From: Litoditis marina
Taxonomy: Eukaryota; Nematoda; Chromadorea; Rhabditida; Rhabditidae
DNA: 64,000 nt
Assembly (NCBI GenBank): GCA_964036275.1
Contig: OZ038437.1
Coordinates: forward strand, 1,430,501-1,494,500
Reading direction: 5' to 3'
Shown here: positions 1 through 11,437 of the stretch, in pieces
Numbering within the stretch: the stretch's first letter is position 1
Layout of the letters: every line of letters begins with the position of its first letter
The notes under the pieces: generated by a model
The model's database searches: none
Told to the model about the DNA's origin: nothing
Seen by the model: only the letters and a program-made list of their open reading frames with translations
Program-made: the position numbers and the translations under genes

Positions 1-226
1 ATATCACATGTACTGTTGAACACGATAAAGCAGAGTGAAGCAACATGCTGTAAGTTCGGGACGGAACCAAACTACAAAAAATCAACGAAAAAGCCAGAGC
101 GGGAAGGTTTCCAGAATGAACAAATAAACAACAAAACACTTATCGGCCGCTTTTGTTGCGGTCGCGTCAAGATAGTGTGCAGGTCAAATAGTCACATAGG
201 TCACATATAGCTGCGGCCTGATTCAC

Positions 227-1518
227 CTCCATGAGCTGTCGGTTCTGTAGCTGATCGATCGCGGAGAACTAGCGCAAATGTCTCCGAATTACCACCGTAG
301 TTCCGTGATATCAAATACGATCCAGTAAAATCTACCGTACCATCACTGGGCAAGACACAAACTGTAACATACCGTAATATGGTGAGACCTGGTACTGATG
401 ATGATAGTAGCCGAATCCCTCGGGCCCATCCGGGAACCACTGATAGCCATAGTATTCCTGAAAACAATTAAACTTAATCTTCCTCAAATCTCCTCATACG
501 CCAACTAATGCCCTCCGGGTGAACTGGTGTGAACGCCCAACGTAGGAAATCTCAGCCAGAAAACATCTCGCATCTGGATGCATCTCATAACTTCTTTTCT
601 TCTAGCATTTATTATAGTATTACATTTATTGACTGCTTTCAGACTTTGTAGTTTATTTTCCGCTGTCTACCATTTTTCATTTCTTTCAACTGTGGCTATT
701 CAAAGAGCTTAGTTTATGTTCCGTTGTTACACTTCTGTGTAACAAATATTATTATTATTATCATTATCTCGCAATTGGATGCGCGGCGTCGCTTTTAAAT
801 TTGGCAAGATTCCGGTTGCTATTTGGACATTTACACCGTATCTCTATCTCACTTCCGTGTTTATGAGAATTTTGCATGCCCGTCACTCTTCTCTGTACAT
901 TTTGAATTGAATGAAGATATATCTGTTTTGTTATGTATCTTTTCATCGTTCTGCAGCTCACCATATTATAGTCGGGTACATTATCGGATCGCCAGTAGAA
1001 GGGCGCACCGGGTGGTGGCATGCCGGGAGGCGGCTGGTAGCTGACAGGTGGCAACTGGGGACCAAACTCCATCGAAGCAGAGGCGGACGAGCTGGACCGA
1101 GGTGATGGTTCTACCGCCGACGGAACCGAGGCTTTCTCTATGGAGGCTGCTGGTGCGGGTGACGATGAATCGACAGTAGTGCTGTAAATGAATACAAATC
1201 GTAGACAAATTATCAAACATACGCAATTCAACCAGGAGACTAATTCCCACTAGTACATACTACCTTCGACGAAACAGTATCCTATCCCACCTTTGCTTCT
1301 CGAGTACAGGTGGGTCATCGGCGGGTGGTGGTGGCTGCGGCTCAGTGTCCAGCTGCGGCGGCAGTGGCGGCGGCGGCAGAACTGTTGCGTGATCGTCGTC
1401 CGAAACTGGTTCCGTCGACACCTCCATCGGTTCATCGGCCACCCTACCCTCTTTCGACGCGTCGCCTCCTGTTTCCTTGTTCTTTTCCGACTGCTGCGGC
1501 TCCTCTTCTTGCATTTGC
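227..1518 (-). other. Gene C exons 13-16: acidic, Pro-rich and Tyr-rich exons
   Basis: Exon 1291-1518 is acidic and Pro-rich (MEVSTEPVSDDDH then PPPPLPPQL). A second in-frame donor 36 nt further on would add WDRILFRRR after EKQR, creating an RWD sequence. Exon 980-1181 is Ser/Ala/Pro-rich and ends PPPGAPFYWRSDN. Exon 373-457 is aromatic (EYYGYQWFPDGPEGFGYYHH), recalling the Tyr/Gln-rich exon 32362-32531 of gene B. A 42-nt exon at 227-268 fits in phase and is the least certain. The gene continues leftward. Confidence 0.62.
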
Positions 1519-4500
1519 CTAGATCAAAAAAGTCCGAAAAGCCAGAAAAAAAACAGAACCTAGACTTCCTTCTCGCGGAAATTCGAATAGTTTTTGATGT
1601 GAAATCATGATGTTTGACGTATTCTAATGGAAAAAAACTGGCACCCTCGTGTATAAATATATTCCACTACCCATTCCCGACTGAAATCCCTCACCTTCTC
1701 CTCTTGTGGCTGCCGGTGAGTAGACGGTTCTCCGCCCGAATCCGTTTCCGGTTCTGTTCCCTAAGCTCCGCCTCCTTTTGCAGTCGAATGCGCTCTTCCA
1801 CCTCCCGAACTGCCTTCAACACTTTCTCGTTCTCCTGCAACCACAAAGGTGGTAAATTACTTACTTTGTCAACAAAAAAAGAACGGTGCATGATCCCTTT
1901 GAGTCCCGATGTGTCGTATTTGCTAATTTGAAGATCATATTCTTTTAAACCTGTTTAGGAAAAAGTCGGCTGGTACATGCACCACTGAATTTGGCCAAAA
2001 CGCCGCAAACGTTAGGACTATTCTCTATGTACATCATCGGAAAAAGGTCAATTTCTGTGGAATAGATGCAATGTGGAATAGTACCCGGGTGTTTGGCTCT
2101 GCCAAACGTTTGCTAACAACTACTCGCACTTTTGGACATTTGCATACAGGAGTGCGCATGCGTGAAACCACGTTGGAACGTGTAAAGAAGAATGGACGAC
2201 TGAACAGACTGATTCACTTCTTGTTATGTTATTCGTTCTGTCTACTCGCTCTCTCCCGGTGTTCTTCTACAGACCCGTACTTCTGTCATCACCCTTCATG
2301 TGAGATAAACTTACTGTTACAACTTGTTCTGTACCATTACAACTACAGTACCATTACAACTACAGTCAGTTCATTTGGGTTGAAGTGGATAGAGATTAAA
2401 ATAGTCATAGGAGCAAATAGATTACGGATCCAATGGGCTGGTGGCTCACGATAAAACGACTATTGCCATATCCGTACCAGAACCAATATTTTTGATAATG
2501 TGGTCGTCTTCCGGTAAAACCACAATGCGAACTAACTTCCCATTTCGCCTGCATACCGCAGTTTCCAACTGCGTGACTCCCGTATGCTGGGTACATGGAT
2601 ATATTTTTGGTTGGGTATCTCAATCAGCAATCCTTCCTGTTTTACTACATTTTGGTATGCAATCTATGCGCAATAAACATAAAATGATCATTATCAATCG
2701 CAACCGCCGACCTTCTTCTCCCTTTCCCTCTCTTTCTCCTTCTCCCTCCGCGTCTTCTCCTCCTGCTCCCTGACCTGCCGCATTCGATCCTCCAGCTCCT
2801 GTCGTTCCTCCGCATCCCGAATCTTCTTTGCGGCCGCACTCTTCTCCCGGGCCAGCTGAGACTTGGCACTGGAATTTCAAGATAACCTCACACCAAGGTA
2901 GGACTTCTCTCTAAAAGTACCCCGTTTTTCGACATAAAAAATGATTTGGCATCGCAGAATGAGTTGTTTTTCTGAATTGTTCTTCGTCTATTCGGACAGC
3001 TCTACTCGACTATTGTAATATGGAGTGTTGGAGCAACTCTACTGAAGTATCTGGACTATGCACCATGAAGAATAGTAACTTCACAAAATTGATTATCCGT
3101 CAGTATCGAGAAAGGGGAGTACTTAACGTGTGCACCCACCTTGTCGACAACTGAGGGAATCTAGTCAGCGGTGGTGGCATGTGGGACGGAAGGGACGGAG
3201 GCGGTGGCGGGGGCGGTGGCGGGGGCGGCGGACTGGTGCGCATCGTGCCGGCACCAGCAGATGACCTCGGGGCAGGCGGGCACACGTTGCCAACCTCGGC
3301 TGAAATGCAAGGAAAATTAGGAAAACCATCTACTATTCGGCCACACATTAAACACAATATTGCTCATTTTTGATGCACAAGTGTGATTTTTGAAGTGTGC
3401 TGTGTGGTGTGTGATTCGATTGAGTTACAAAGTGTAATTTCATTTTTGATGCGGAAAATTACATGTATTTCGATTGAAAACCCGATTCCTTTCTGAAGAT
3501 TAGTCGGAACTTACTGTATGGTTGCTGATTGTACGGCGGCGGCTGCGTTATGCTTCCATTGGGAAAGGCGGAAGGCATAGGAGGGGGTGGCGGCGGGGGC
3601 TGTGTGGTCATAAAGTGACATGGTGGTGGCACCGGGCGATAGGATGGCGGCGGGACACCGACGTGCGGCGGCGGTACGGCTGAAATCATATACCAGTTAA
3701 GGTCCGACTACTATAAAAAAAATAGTGTTTTGTTTTTATTGAAAGAATCAATTCTTGAGAGGAGCTCTCGGGATCAAACTACAAACTGACTTCGAGAAGA
3801 TGGCACCCTAGTTACCTGATATAATAGCGGTTGGTGGTGGAGGGACGGCCATATTGGGAGGGGGCGGGGCGATGAAAGGGGCGGAGCCTACCACCGATGG
3901 CACGGCTGGTGCTGTGGATGTCGATGCGGTCGCGGCGGTATCACTGAAAACAAACAAGGTCACCAGCATTTGGTTTTTGAAGAAGGACGATTATGCGGAC
4001 CGATCTCAACGCTTCAGTCCTTTAAACTGCAATACATTCTTCAACTGCAGTTTGAAGGACCTATACATCGGGATTGGTTCACATAATCGTCCTACCTTAA
4101 TAGAGTTGAAAACTTCGACTTCCGAGTTTTCAGAGCTCTGGAAAAAACCATCCTTTCGTGTTCGAGCTCGGCTTTGAAACTCTACTAACATACACTATTA
4201 TTAAAAAAAAAGAATGTATCAAGGAAGACAAATGAACAATAGTAGAAAACCCGTACGAGAGGAATTCTATGGTGACAATCAGAATGAGTCAAAGACGAAC
4301 CTTTCCTTCGCCTTCTCAGACTTGAACATCTTCACCTTCGCCAGCACGTTGCCTATAGCTGAGACATCCATTTTCAATCTAGAAAGAATGATAACAATCA
4401 TGATTATGATCACACTACAAAGATACAAACTACAAACTTTCAAACGCTCACTAGTTTGCTAGCTCAGACTCGAGAACACATGTGAAAACTGATTTCGCAT

Positions 4501-7500
4501 CAAATTAGACCAATGCTCCCAAATTCAGCAGAAAGAAGTCCGTTTTTGAAACTTTCCGGCTATTCGGACATACCGGATAATGATATTATTATGACACTGC
4601 ACCAGAAGATGTTTTGATGATAATGTGATATGTATGATGATCACCGCATGGAAACGACGCGAAGCGGAACAATATGAATAAAAAATATATAAATATAATA
4701 TGATATAATATAAACGCACGCGGCAGCAATATGTGCGACGGCCGAGTCGTACTTCTCCTTGTTGGCAGCCGCGTGCTGGCTAGTAGCCGGCGGCGGGGAA
4801 CTACTGTCGGCGCCGCAGCCAACCGAAGTAGTATCAGGCGTCTGAACAACGTTCCGATGGGAAGAAGCGGAGGGCAGGGAGGAAGACGTAGATGGGCTGA
4901 CACGCCTGAATAATTGTAATTATATATATATATATATATATATAACGTTCAGTAATTGAACAAATGAACCACTAAAAAAAGAGTCGTGCAAAACGAAAAC
5001 TAAGACACCCACGGAAGACACCCACATCTCCCCTGCTAATCGGCTGAATCGGTCTCCGTTTCTACCAAACATGCAAAATCATAGAAATTACTGTATTTTG
5101 AACAAAAGCGAAGAGAACACTCACGGATCTCCCCTGCCGACAGGGTGATTCTCCTTGTCGTCGCTCCTTCGCTTCAATGGCATCGGCGAGCGACCATCGT
5201 GTTTGGAGGGTGGCTGGGCGGGAGACGATCCACACTTATCCTAAAACACACGTACAATATATGTATCGAATCTACAACACAAATCTCGGATAATTACCAG
5301 CCACTTTTATAGCCAGACGAGAGTGTGCCGGTCAGAGAAACGCAGACTGTCTCAAACTGTACACATACGTATCGATTACATACTACGACAAGTAAATAGA
5401 ATATAATTATTGGTAAATAGAGTTCAAAAGTTGAATACGAAAACAAAGCAAAAGTCACACAAGTCTCGGACAATTGGCGAAAACATTTGTAAACGAGTAC
5501 AGACTCCAGCCTTCACACTCATAAACGTTCACCAATTTGTATGATACTACTAAACATCATTACCAAATATAAATTTGACCTACTCGTGGGTTCTGGCGAA
5601 AATTTGTGTTGGTGGCCATATTGACGAGCTCCGGCTCCACCTGAAACTTCTTCGGCAACATGACCACCTTCTCAACCTGGGTGAAGGCATCCTGACGGTC
5701 CACCACGACCCGACTGGCAGCAACTAAATGACAACAGAGTTCACATACACCAGCACGGTCCAAAAATGGACTACTTTTTAGCCGAAAAGATGAAAATCCG
5801 TCTACTTTTGATCAAGAATCCAAAACTTTCACTTGTTCACATCTGAAAACGGATTAATTTCCGTCGCTTAGTCAGACCTTACTAGTGATGAGAGTTCATC
5901 AAAAGGTATATCTCTTAAAAGAGTTTGATTTAAATTTGAAATGTTAGATTGTAAATCTAAGGTTGTGAACTCTTGTTGGGGAGTGATTAAATTTGTAGTA
6001 TGATCTCGACTAACGCCATAATTCAGGAATTTCGAGCAAAATCAAACGGGATCAATCAAACTACAAAAAAAGCATAGCTAGGTGGAAGGCAGTGCTTCTT
6101 GCCACATAAGTATAGCATTGTGGAAACTACCACTATGAATCCTTGAAAAATTAACAATCATCTAATATATATATATGCACTAACCACACTGTTCTCCATA
6201 TCCGACCGCATTCTGCGAGAGCAGACGAACGAGATTCATGTATTTCGTAGACACAGTTTGTCCTGGCGAAGTATCAAGTGGTATGGCCACCACACGGCCA
6301 GCAGGCTGCAATCAACATCGGGTCAACCAGGCCAATTTCAATTGTAACCGCCGTCAAATGCAACCACCGAAAGTCAAGTTTGTCCAAGATGGATAAGACT
6401 GAACCTGTCTAAAACAATGACCAAAGCTCACTCGTGAACGTTTCTCTAAATTTCACTCGAAAGTTCGACCCTTGGTTCCATTTTACCCGGCTAAAATTTC
6501 ATTACTTGTGTACATTTGACATTGGTTACAAATGCCATTGGCCGGTCAACCATACGTAAATCAGTTTCCTCCCGGGCTGAGAACTGTGCGTTTACGGACA
6601 ACTCGTCCCCGCGTTGCGTGCGACAACTCGTCCCCGCAGAAGCGTGCGACAACTCGTCCCCGCAGAAGCGACAACTCGTCCCCAATCTCAAAAGTTGCCC
6701 AAATTAGGTTAAAACTCACAAATTAAAGTAGTGACTAGGTTATATTTTGTACTAAAGACTGTTGATAACCTCAGAAATAGAAAACAATGAAAAGTACTAA
6801 AGATAGATCATGATATTTCATAATTATCACATTTTTCATGAACTTCTTGTTTTCTCTCGAATATAAGACGACAAAATTAATTTTGCGAATGTATTTATAA
6901 TTATATTGTATTAAATAATAATCCGGAAACTTTACAGAATGTAATTTACTTCCAAACCTAGTTTTTAACTACTTTTATGATAAAACATTGGGAACGAGTT
7001 GTCGCATGAAGGGGGACGAGTTGTCGCACACGCGACGCGCGGGGACGAGTTGTCGCGGAATCGAACTGTGAGCATAACCGACACCGAAAAGTGAGCACGT
7101 GTAAACGAAATACGAAAAGTACGACATAATTGCAGTTTTGTCTTATCAACAGTACGAAACCAAAATTATCCCGCAAAATGAATATACGTCGATCGTGATC
7201 GTGGTAGAGGAAAAGTGAGCATCAGTTAACATCTAAATGAGGGAGTAGTTCACGTGTGGGATGAACGTGGCAAAACAAAGTTTTCACGTAATTTAAACCA
7301 AGAAAAGAATCATGAAATTACACGTATTCAAGCCTAAAAACAGTCTTCTTTGTGTAGAATAGTCACACACCTGACATTGTTTTACAATTCTCACACATTC
7401 GCTCACCTCATCTCTGTGTGCCGTGTTCTCGTGATGCATTGCCACGGTGCTTGTGAAGAACTTCCGAGGACAATGCTGACAGTAGTAGTGAAAGACCTCT

Positions 7501-9218
7501 GTAAAACTCGATAAATAGGTTAAACTTAGAGCAGGACGATAATGTGGACCGATCCTGTGACATCGGTCCGTTAAACTGCAATCAGACGTATACAACCCTA
7601 GACAAAGTCTGAATTTTGGTCCCCCGAAATTCATGAAAACTCCGAAAATTCAGATAATCACCCAAAAATTCGCCGAAATTGGGTTATTATCTGGATTTTG
7701 AACAAAAAAATAGCATTTTGATCACCAAAAAATAGACAGTTACACCATTTTTCGTTCTGTCACCCAGAATTCAGAGAGTCGTCCAATAATTGTAAACGTC
7801 TGACTGCAATTGAAAAATGTATTGCAGTTTTGAGAACTGAAGCGTTGGGATTGGACCACATAATCGTCCTTCTATGAGCCATCTGGCCCTCGGCCACTTG
7901 AGCTTACAAAAACGGTCGCTACTCTCCGTCACCGGCAAAATGTGTTGCCAGATAATCAGACCATGGTTGTTACATAGATTACAAACAATGTGACTATTAC
8001 GAAAAAAGAACATGTTTAAAAAGAACCCGATGAATTTCATGATTACGCATGGAACTTAGCAGACTCGGTCGATATTGGCGAAAAGTGGTTTGTATATTGT
8101 TTTTCTATGGCTGCTTGGACAACCTTACTATGCACATACATGAGGCGACTTTGTTCTCCACAGAAAGTCATTGAAAACCTGGTGTTTTATCTAGGTAACC
8201 AAACTACGAAACAGGGTGCAACATTAGGTCTCACCACTCAAGCAGGGGTGACCAAAAAGTTGACCACCGAACCTACCGCCGGTACGACCCCTCCCCCTTA
8301 AAAAATAGAAATTTACCAAAAATTGAGAAGTTTTTCTTCACAATTGCGAAAATTTCCCCTAAATTGGCAAAAAATCATGGCAATTGTGAACATTTTCGGC
8401 CCCAGGTGGGGCTTTTACGCCCCCCCCCCCCCCTAAAAATGTTGCACGCGTGCAACTTGTGACCCCTGCACCCAAGTGCGACTATTTTTGAAAGTAAGGT
8501 AGAAAAATTAGAATTAGAATTGTAAGAAAAATGGCTGATTCATAGAGCATCCAACAAAGTTGCCTTACGTTTGGGTAGGCACGTGCGTGAAAAAACAGCC
8601 AATAGCAAAGGAGACGAGGGGTAACGGGGACGAGGTTTGGGTGAATTCTATATCTAACCCGTTTTTCAGGTAACCTAACCCTTTTTTTGGTAACCCTTTT
8701 TTCAGGTTACTTCGGTGGTACCCTGAAAGTAACCTAAAACCAAAAACAGGTTACCCTCAAATTTGGCTTGAAAACTCGTTTTTACTGCTATTTTTGATGG
8801 TAACCCGATTTTGGTTTAAGGTTACTTAGAGGTTACTTACTCAAGTAACCTGAATAAAAGGTTACCAAAAAAGGGTTAGGTTACCTAAAAACCGGGTTAG
8901 TTGTAGAATTGGCCCGAGGTTTGACAAAATAACTAACGGTAAAATTATAATTATCAGTACTGAGGTAACTACAATCACCATTAGTACCATAGAAACGGTT
9001 TTGGTTAGCAATGTGAGCCGCAGAACCGATTTATAACGATAATTACCAGAACTATTTGTCCCCGTCCCCTTTGGTACTTCCCTGAAGAAAAAAAACAGCT
9101 CACCAGCGTGTGATGTGGCGATATGCTCAATCATGAGCCCATAGTTGAGAGGGGGTCCGGTCCCTTTCGAACAGTCGGCCACGTGACAGTTGAACAACTT
9201 CGGCAGGGGCAACGCCAT
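227..9218 (-). CDS. Gene C: paired zinc-finger, polyproline, coiled-coil protein (5' part; runs off left edge)
   Basis: At least 16 exons can be chained in phase from the ATG at 9218: 9104-9218, 7407-7498, 6185-6305, 5584-5723, 5125-5240, 4720-4905, 4301-4378, 3816-3943, 3515-3679, 3140-3299, 2712-2868, 1694-1834, 1291-1518, 980-1181, 373-457 and 227-268. The visible product is about 720 aa and must continue left of the window. Order: two zinc fingers, a short helical region, Ser/Pro-rich exons, polyproline exons, a Glu/Lys/Arg coiled coil, an acidic Pro-rich exon and a Tyr-rich exon. Exon 1 has the same length (115 nt) and the same phase-1 junction as gene A exon 1, which argues for paralogy with A and B. 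Function is not recognised; composition suggests a nuclear, nucleic-acid-associated protein. That these exons form a gene is well supported; exact borders are hand-read. Confidence 0.78.
680..768 (+). repeat. Dispersed repeat with (ATT)n tail, second copy
   Basis: See 50365-50515; same core ATTCAAAGAGC(T/G)TAGTTT and ATT-rich tail. It lies in an intron of gene C. Confidence 0.5.
1694..2868 (-). other. Gene C exons 11-12: charged coiled coil
   Basis: Exon 2712-2868 encodes a Glu/Arg/Lys-rich helix (EERQELEDRMRQVREQEE, then a KEREREKK-like tail). Exon 1694-1834 continues with NEKVLKAVREVEERIRLQ and ends SHKRRR. The heptad-like charge pattern predicts a long coiled coil or single alpha helix. 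Acceptors are TTCCAG and TTGCAG, donors GTCGGC and GTGAGG. This segment has no clear counterpart in A or B. Confidence 0.68.
3140..3943 (-). other. Gene C exons 8-10: polyproline exons
   Basis: Exons 3816-3943, 3515-3679 and 3140-3299 follow TTTCAG-type acceptors and encode runs of proline: APPPPNMAVPPPPT, a seven-Pro run after TTQ, and a run of about twelve Pro before SLPSHMPPPL. Such tracts usually bind WW, SH3 or GYF domains. Gene A and gene B have Pro-rich exons in comparable middle or late positions (48201-48305, 15671-15845). Confidence 0.72.
4301..5240 (-). other. Gene C exons 5-7: Ser/Pro/Ala-rich region
   Basis: Exons at 5125-5240, 4720-4905 and 4301-4378 join in phase 2 each time. 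They encode a basic stretch with MPLKRRSDDKEN, a Ser/Pro/Ala-rich stretch and a Lys-rich helix (LAKVKMFKSEKAKER). Low complexity and charge suggest disorder. The KRR cluster could act in nuclear import (inference). Confidence 0.66.
5584..6305 (-). other. Gene C exons 3-4: helical linker region
   Basis: Exon 3 (6185-6305) encodes a mixed hydrophobic segment ending LVRLLSQNAVGYGEQ. It sits where A and B have LQKAMNDAIRLYIS and LQKAVNRSVHRVLS, so it is probably their equivalent. Exon 4 (5584-5723) continues in phase with VAASRVVVDRQDAF and KVVMLPKKFQVEPEL. Its donor was set at CGA|GTAGGT, because the next in-frame choice would put a stop at the start of exon 5. No known domain is recognised. Confidence 0.68.
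6597..7056. repeat. Foldback element with iterated GACAACTCGTCCCC ends
   Basis: Four direct copies of GACAACTCGTCCCC lie at 6597, 6622, 6648 and 6670. Three inverted copies lie at 6991-7005, about 7012-7027 and 7041-7056. The roughly 300-bp AT-rich core has no reading frame. The array sits in the intron between exons 2 and 3 of gene C. Confidence 0.75.
7530..7872. mobile_element. Palindromic TTAA-flanked element, split by a hAT-like insertion
   Basis: The left arm (AGGACGATAATGTGGACC, about 7533) and right arm (GGACCACATAATCGTCC, about 7870) belong to the dispersed palindromic family also seen at 34437 and 43505. The centre is interrupted at 7583-7802. It lies in intron 1 of gene C. Confidence 0.75.
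7583..7802. mobile_element. hAT-like miniature element with 8-bp target duplication
   Basis: The 220-bp insert begins CAGACGTATACAA and ends TTGTAAACGTCTG (inverted). It is bounded by direct copies of ACTGCAAT at 7575-7582 and 7803-7810. An 8-bp duplication and a CAG-beginning terminal repeat are hallmarks of hAT transposons. It has no coding capacity. Confidence 0.8.
8270..8475. repeat. Dispersed repeat, copy 1 (CCGGTACGACCCCTCC family)
   Basis: It starts ACCGCCGGTACGACCCCTCC and ends GCAACTTGTGACC, with a C-tract of about 11 near 8425. A second copy with the same ends lies at about 49000-49195. No terminal inverted repeats are obvious. Confidence 0.55.
8637..8913. repeat. GGTAACC-rich foldback element, copy 1
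   Basis: It begins GTGAATTCTATATCTAACCC and ends with the inverted AACCGGGTTAGTTGTAGAAT. Between them lie many GGTAACC/GGTTACC near-palindromes. Copies 2 and 3 are at 22480-22754 and 23337-23611. Confidence 0.72.
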
Positions 9219-9232
9219 CTTGTCACAACACC
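9219..9232 (-). promoter_or_regulatory. Probable trans-splice acceptor of gene C
   Basis: ATTTCAAG ends at about 9233, and the start codon follows 14 nt later with no coding exon upstream. Together with similar sites before A and B this suggests spliced-leader addition. The AAG ending makes this the weakest of the three. Confidence 0.4.
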
Positions 9233-9414
9233 CTTGAAATAACAGTGATAATAGGTTTATCCACTTTTATTTATTTTTATCCACACAGTAAGGTTGTCCG
9301 AATAGCCAGAAACCCCAGAAATGAAAAACTAGCTTCTTTTACGGAGAAAACGAGAAAATTCGTCTCTATTTTGGGAAAATTGAAGTATCGCCCCCCACTT
9401 TCGTTGGGTCCTCC

Positions 9415-9730
9415 CCCCCCCCGTAGCACTTCCGAGCTGAAACCTGAAAATCTAGGTGAGGGGGGGGGGGGGACAAAATTCAACTTCGACATTTACTATT
9501 TACCCCCCACCTGGGTCGGCGGGGGGTAGAACTTCAATGGTGGGGGGTCAAACTTCAACGAGTGGGGGGCTGAACTTCAATACCGGAAATGTTTACTTTT
9601 TACCCCCCACCATCAAACTTTTGTATGCAGGTGATAAATTGAATTATCACCCCCGGTGGGGGGGGGGGTCAAACTACAATTCCCCAAACGCAATATAAAT
9701 TCAAAAAGGTGGGGGGTAAAAAGTCAATGT
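9415..9730. repeat. G/C-homopolymer repeat
   Basis: Runs of C (about 9413-9421) and G (9461-9472, 9657-9667) alternate with phrases such as AACTTCGACATTTACTATT and GGTGGGGGGTAAAAAGTCA. The same phrases recur at 36893-36965, so this is a mobile or dispersed repeat rather than simple sequence only. Confidence 0.6.
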
Positions 9731-10031
9731 TCCCTCTATTTTTTTCGGTGGACTTGATAATTATTACAATATGAGGTACGTATAAGTTATTGTCCATTGA
9801 AGGTTAAAGGTGCACACATCAACTGAGTTATGACAAAATAAATGATAAAGCCTTGACTAACCTCACTGTTTAAGAGGACTTCGAGATCAGAATGACGTTG
9901 AATCACAGCTCTGAAACAGAAAAATGTTGAATTATAGTTGGGAAAATCGAGAATTCTTGAAGAGAGATGAGAGAAGACAATGTGTCATATGGGAAATGTT
10001 AACAATTGAGAAAATACGAGGTGGAGACAAA

Positions 10032-10193
10032 CACCAGTAAGGTTCGACTAAGCGACAAAAAGTAGTCCGTTTCAGATGTAGACACGTGAAAATGTAGGTC
10101 TTTTCCATCGAAAGTAGACCGATTTTCTTCTTTTCGGCGAAAAAATAGTCATTTTTCGAATTTTTCTGACTATTCGGACAACTTTACTGGTGT
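10032..10193. mobile_element. CCAGTAAGG-ended miniature element, full copy
   Basis: It begins CACCAGTAAGGTTCGACTA and ends with ACTATTCGGACAACTTTACTGGTG on the same strand, giving short inverted ends (CACCAGTAA). The inside contains AAAAAGTAGTCCGTTT. Related pieces occur at 5761, 14243, 15897, 33253, 35762, 51105, 55495 and 57780. Confidence 0.65.
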
Positions 10194-10845
10194 ATGGGTG
10201 GAGAGGTAGGAATGTGAACGGTAGTTTCGCATTGTTGTTGTGTTCTGCCGAAAGCCAAGTTCAGAACATAAATAAACTACAAACTTACTTATATTTAGCA
10301 AAATACCCATTCTCGATTGTAATTCAATAAAACACGTAAAACTTCATGAGTTCGCATCAAAAATACCGAAACTACTAGAGCCGGTTTCGGAATGATACCA
10401 GCTAATCAATCAGTCAAATGTTGCCAAAGATTGCAACGTTTATGAATTACGAGCACGCGAAAAAGAAACACCAGTAAAGTGTGACTATTCTATGCTCGAC
10501 TTAAATACGTCAAGATTTACTTAAACAACTAACTAACTAAGTAAGTAAGTATCCAAATTAGTTAAACTAGAACAAAACGCAAAACTACAGCTTCCTTCTT
10601 ACAATGTTCGTGGATAATCGGTCAAATGTTGCCAAAACATGGGTGCAGCCCGCATTACGCGCCCGTTTAGGGCACTTGGCTGTCTATCGGGGCAAGGTTA
10701 TACCTCACTTCACAGAGGAACCCCGCCGAGACAAAGATCTATCAACTCTCTCTAGACGCGTGCCGAAACGATCCTGTTTAAATATATGATACTCATCAGA
10801 GCATTAGGGTAATTATCTGAACGAAATATATACTGAAAGGATAAC

Positions 10846-10965
10846 GAAGGACTACTATGTGGACCAATCCCAACGCTTTGGTCCTATAAACTTCAATTTT
10901 TCTATTGCAGTTTAAAGCACCGATGCGTCGGGGCTGGTCCATATAATCATCCTACTTTAAGAATT
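10846..10965. mobile_element. Palindromic TTAA-flanked element
   Basis: A diverged member of the family: GGACTACTATGTGGACCAAT at the left and GGTCCATATAATCATCCT at the right, ending CTTTAAG. No reading frame. Confidence 0.6.
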
Positions 10966-11334
10966 GGATAGAAACGATTTTTGAGTTCATCTTTCCCTGA
11001 GCACATTCATATAACTATGATACTCCTATTTGATACTCGTAAATTTGTACAAAAACTTCGACTCAAACTTCGAAATAAACTTTATACTAATTAGGACTTT
11101 TACGTAATGTAGGGAAATTGCACAGTCCTTCGAAAAAGCTCTCAATAAAAGATAAGTAACACTCTTACTTACTAAATTACAATCACAAAGACCAACTCCA
11201 AAGATTGGGTTTGGGGCTTGTCGACATGATAGAATTTCTTCATTAGAGAAAACAAACTTAACAAGAATTTAGATTTGAACCGCAGCCGCAGAAAGTAATG
11301 AACAACTTAAATTGAGAGAGATAACTGTTCAACT

Positions 11335-11437
<103 letters not shown>

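Larger units (their letters stand above)
7407..9218 (-). other. Gene C exons 1-2: two zinc fingers
   Basis: Exon 1 (9104-9218) starts MALPLPKLFNC and has Cys-x4-Cys followed by His-x4-His near its end (EHIATSH). It stops in phase 1 before GTGAGC. Exon 2 (7407-7498) opens after TTTTACAG, rebuilds a Glu codon across the junction and encodes EVFHYYCQHCPRKFF followed by a His/His pair (MHHENTAH), a near-classical C2H2 finger. The corresponding exons of A and B join at the same phase and position (HMD|RFYLYSC in A, HLD|FYMYRC in B). The 1.6 kb intron between them holds a palindromic element split by a hAT-like insertion and a GGTAACC foldback. Confidence 0.8.

Noticed and set aside
7850..8040. Minus-strand frame with CNLCNNH that looks like an extra zinc finger in gene C
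   Set aside because: It does not fit the phase between exons 1 and 2, which join perfectly without it, and it overlaps the end of a transposon.
9861..9905. Exon-like AVIQRHSDLEVLLNSE between TTTCAG and GTTAG
   Set aside because: It lies upstream of the start of gene C and far beyond the stop of gene B. It could be a stray exon, but nothing links it.
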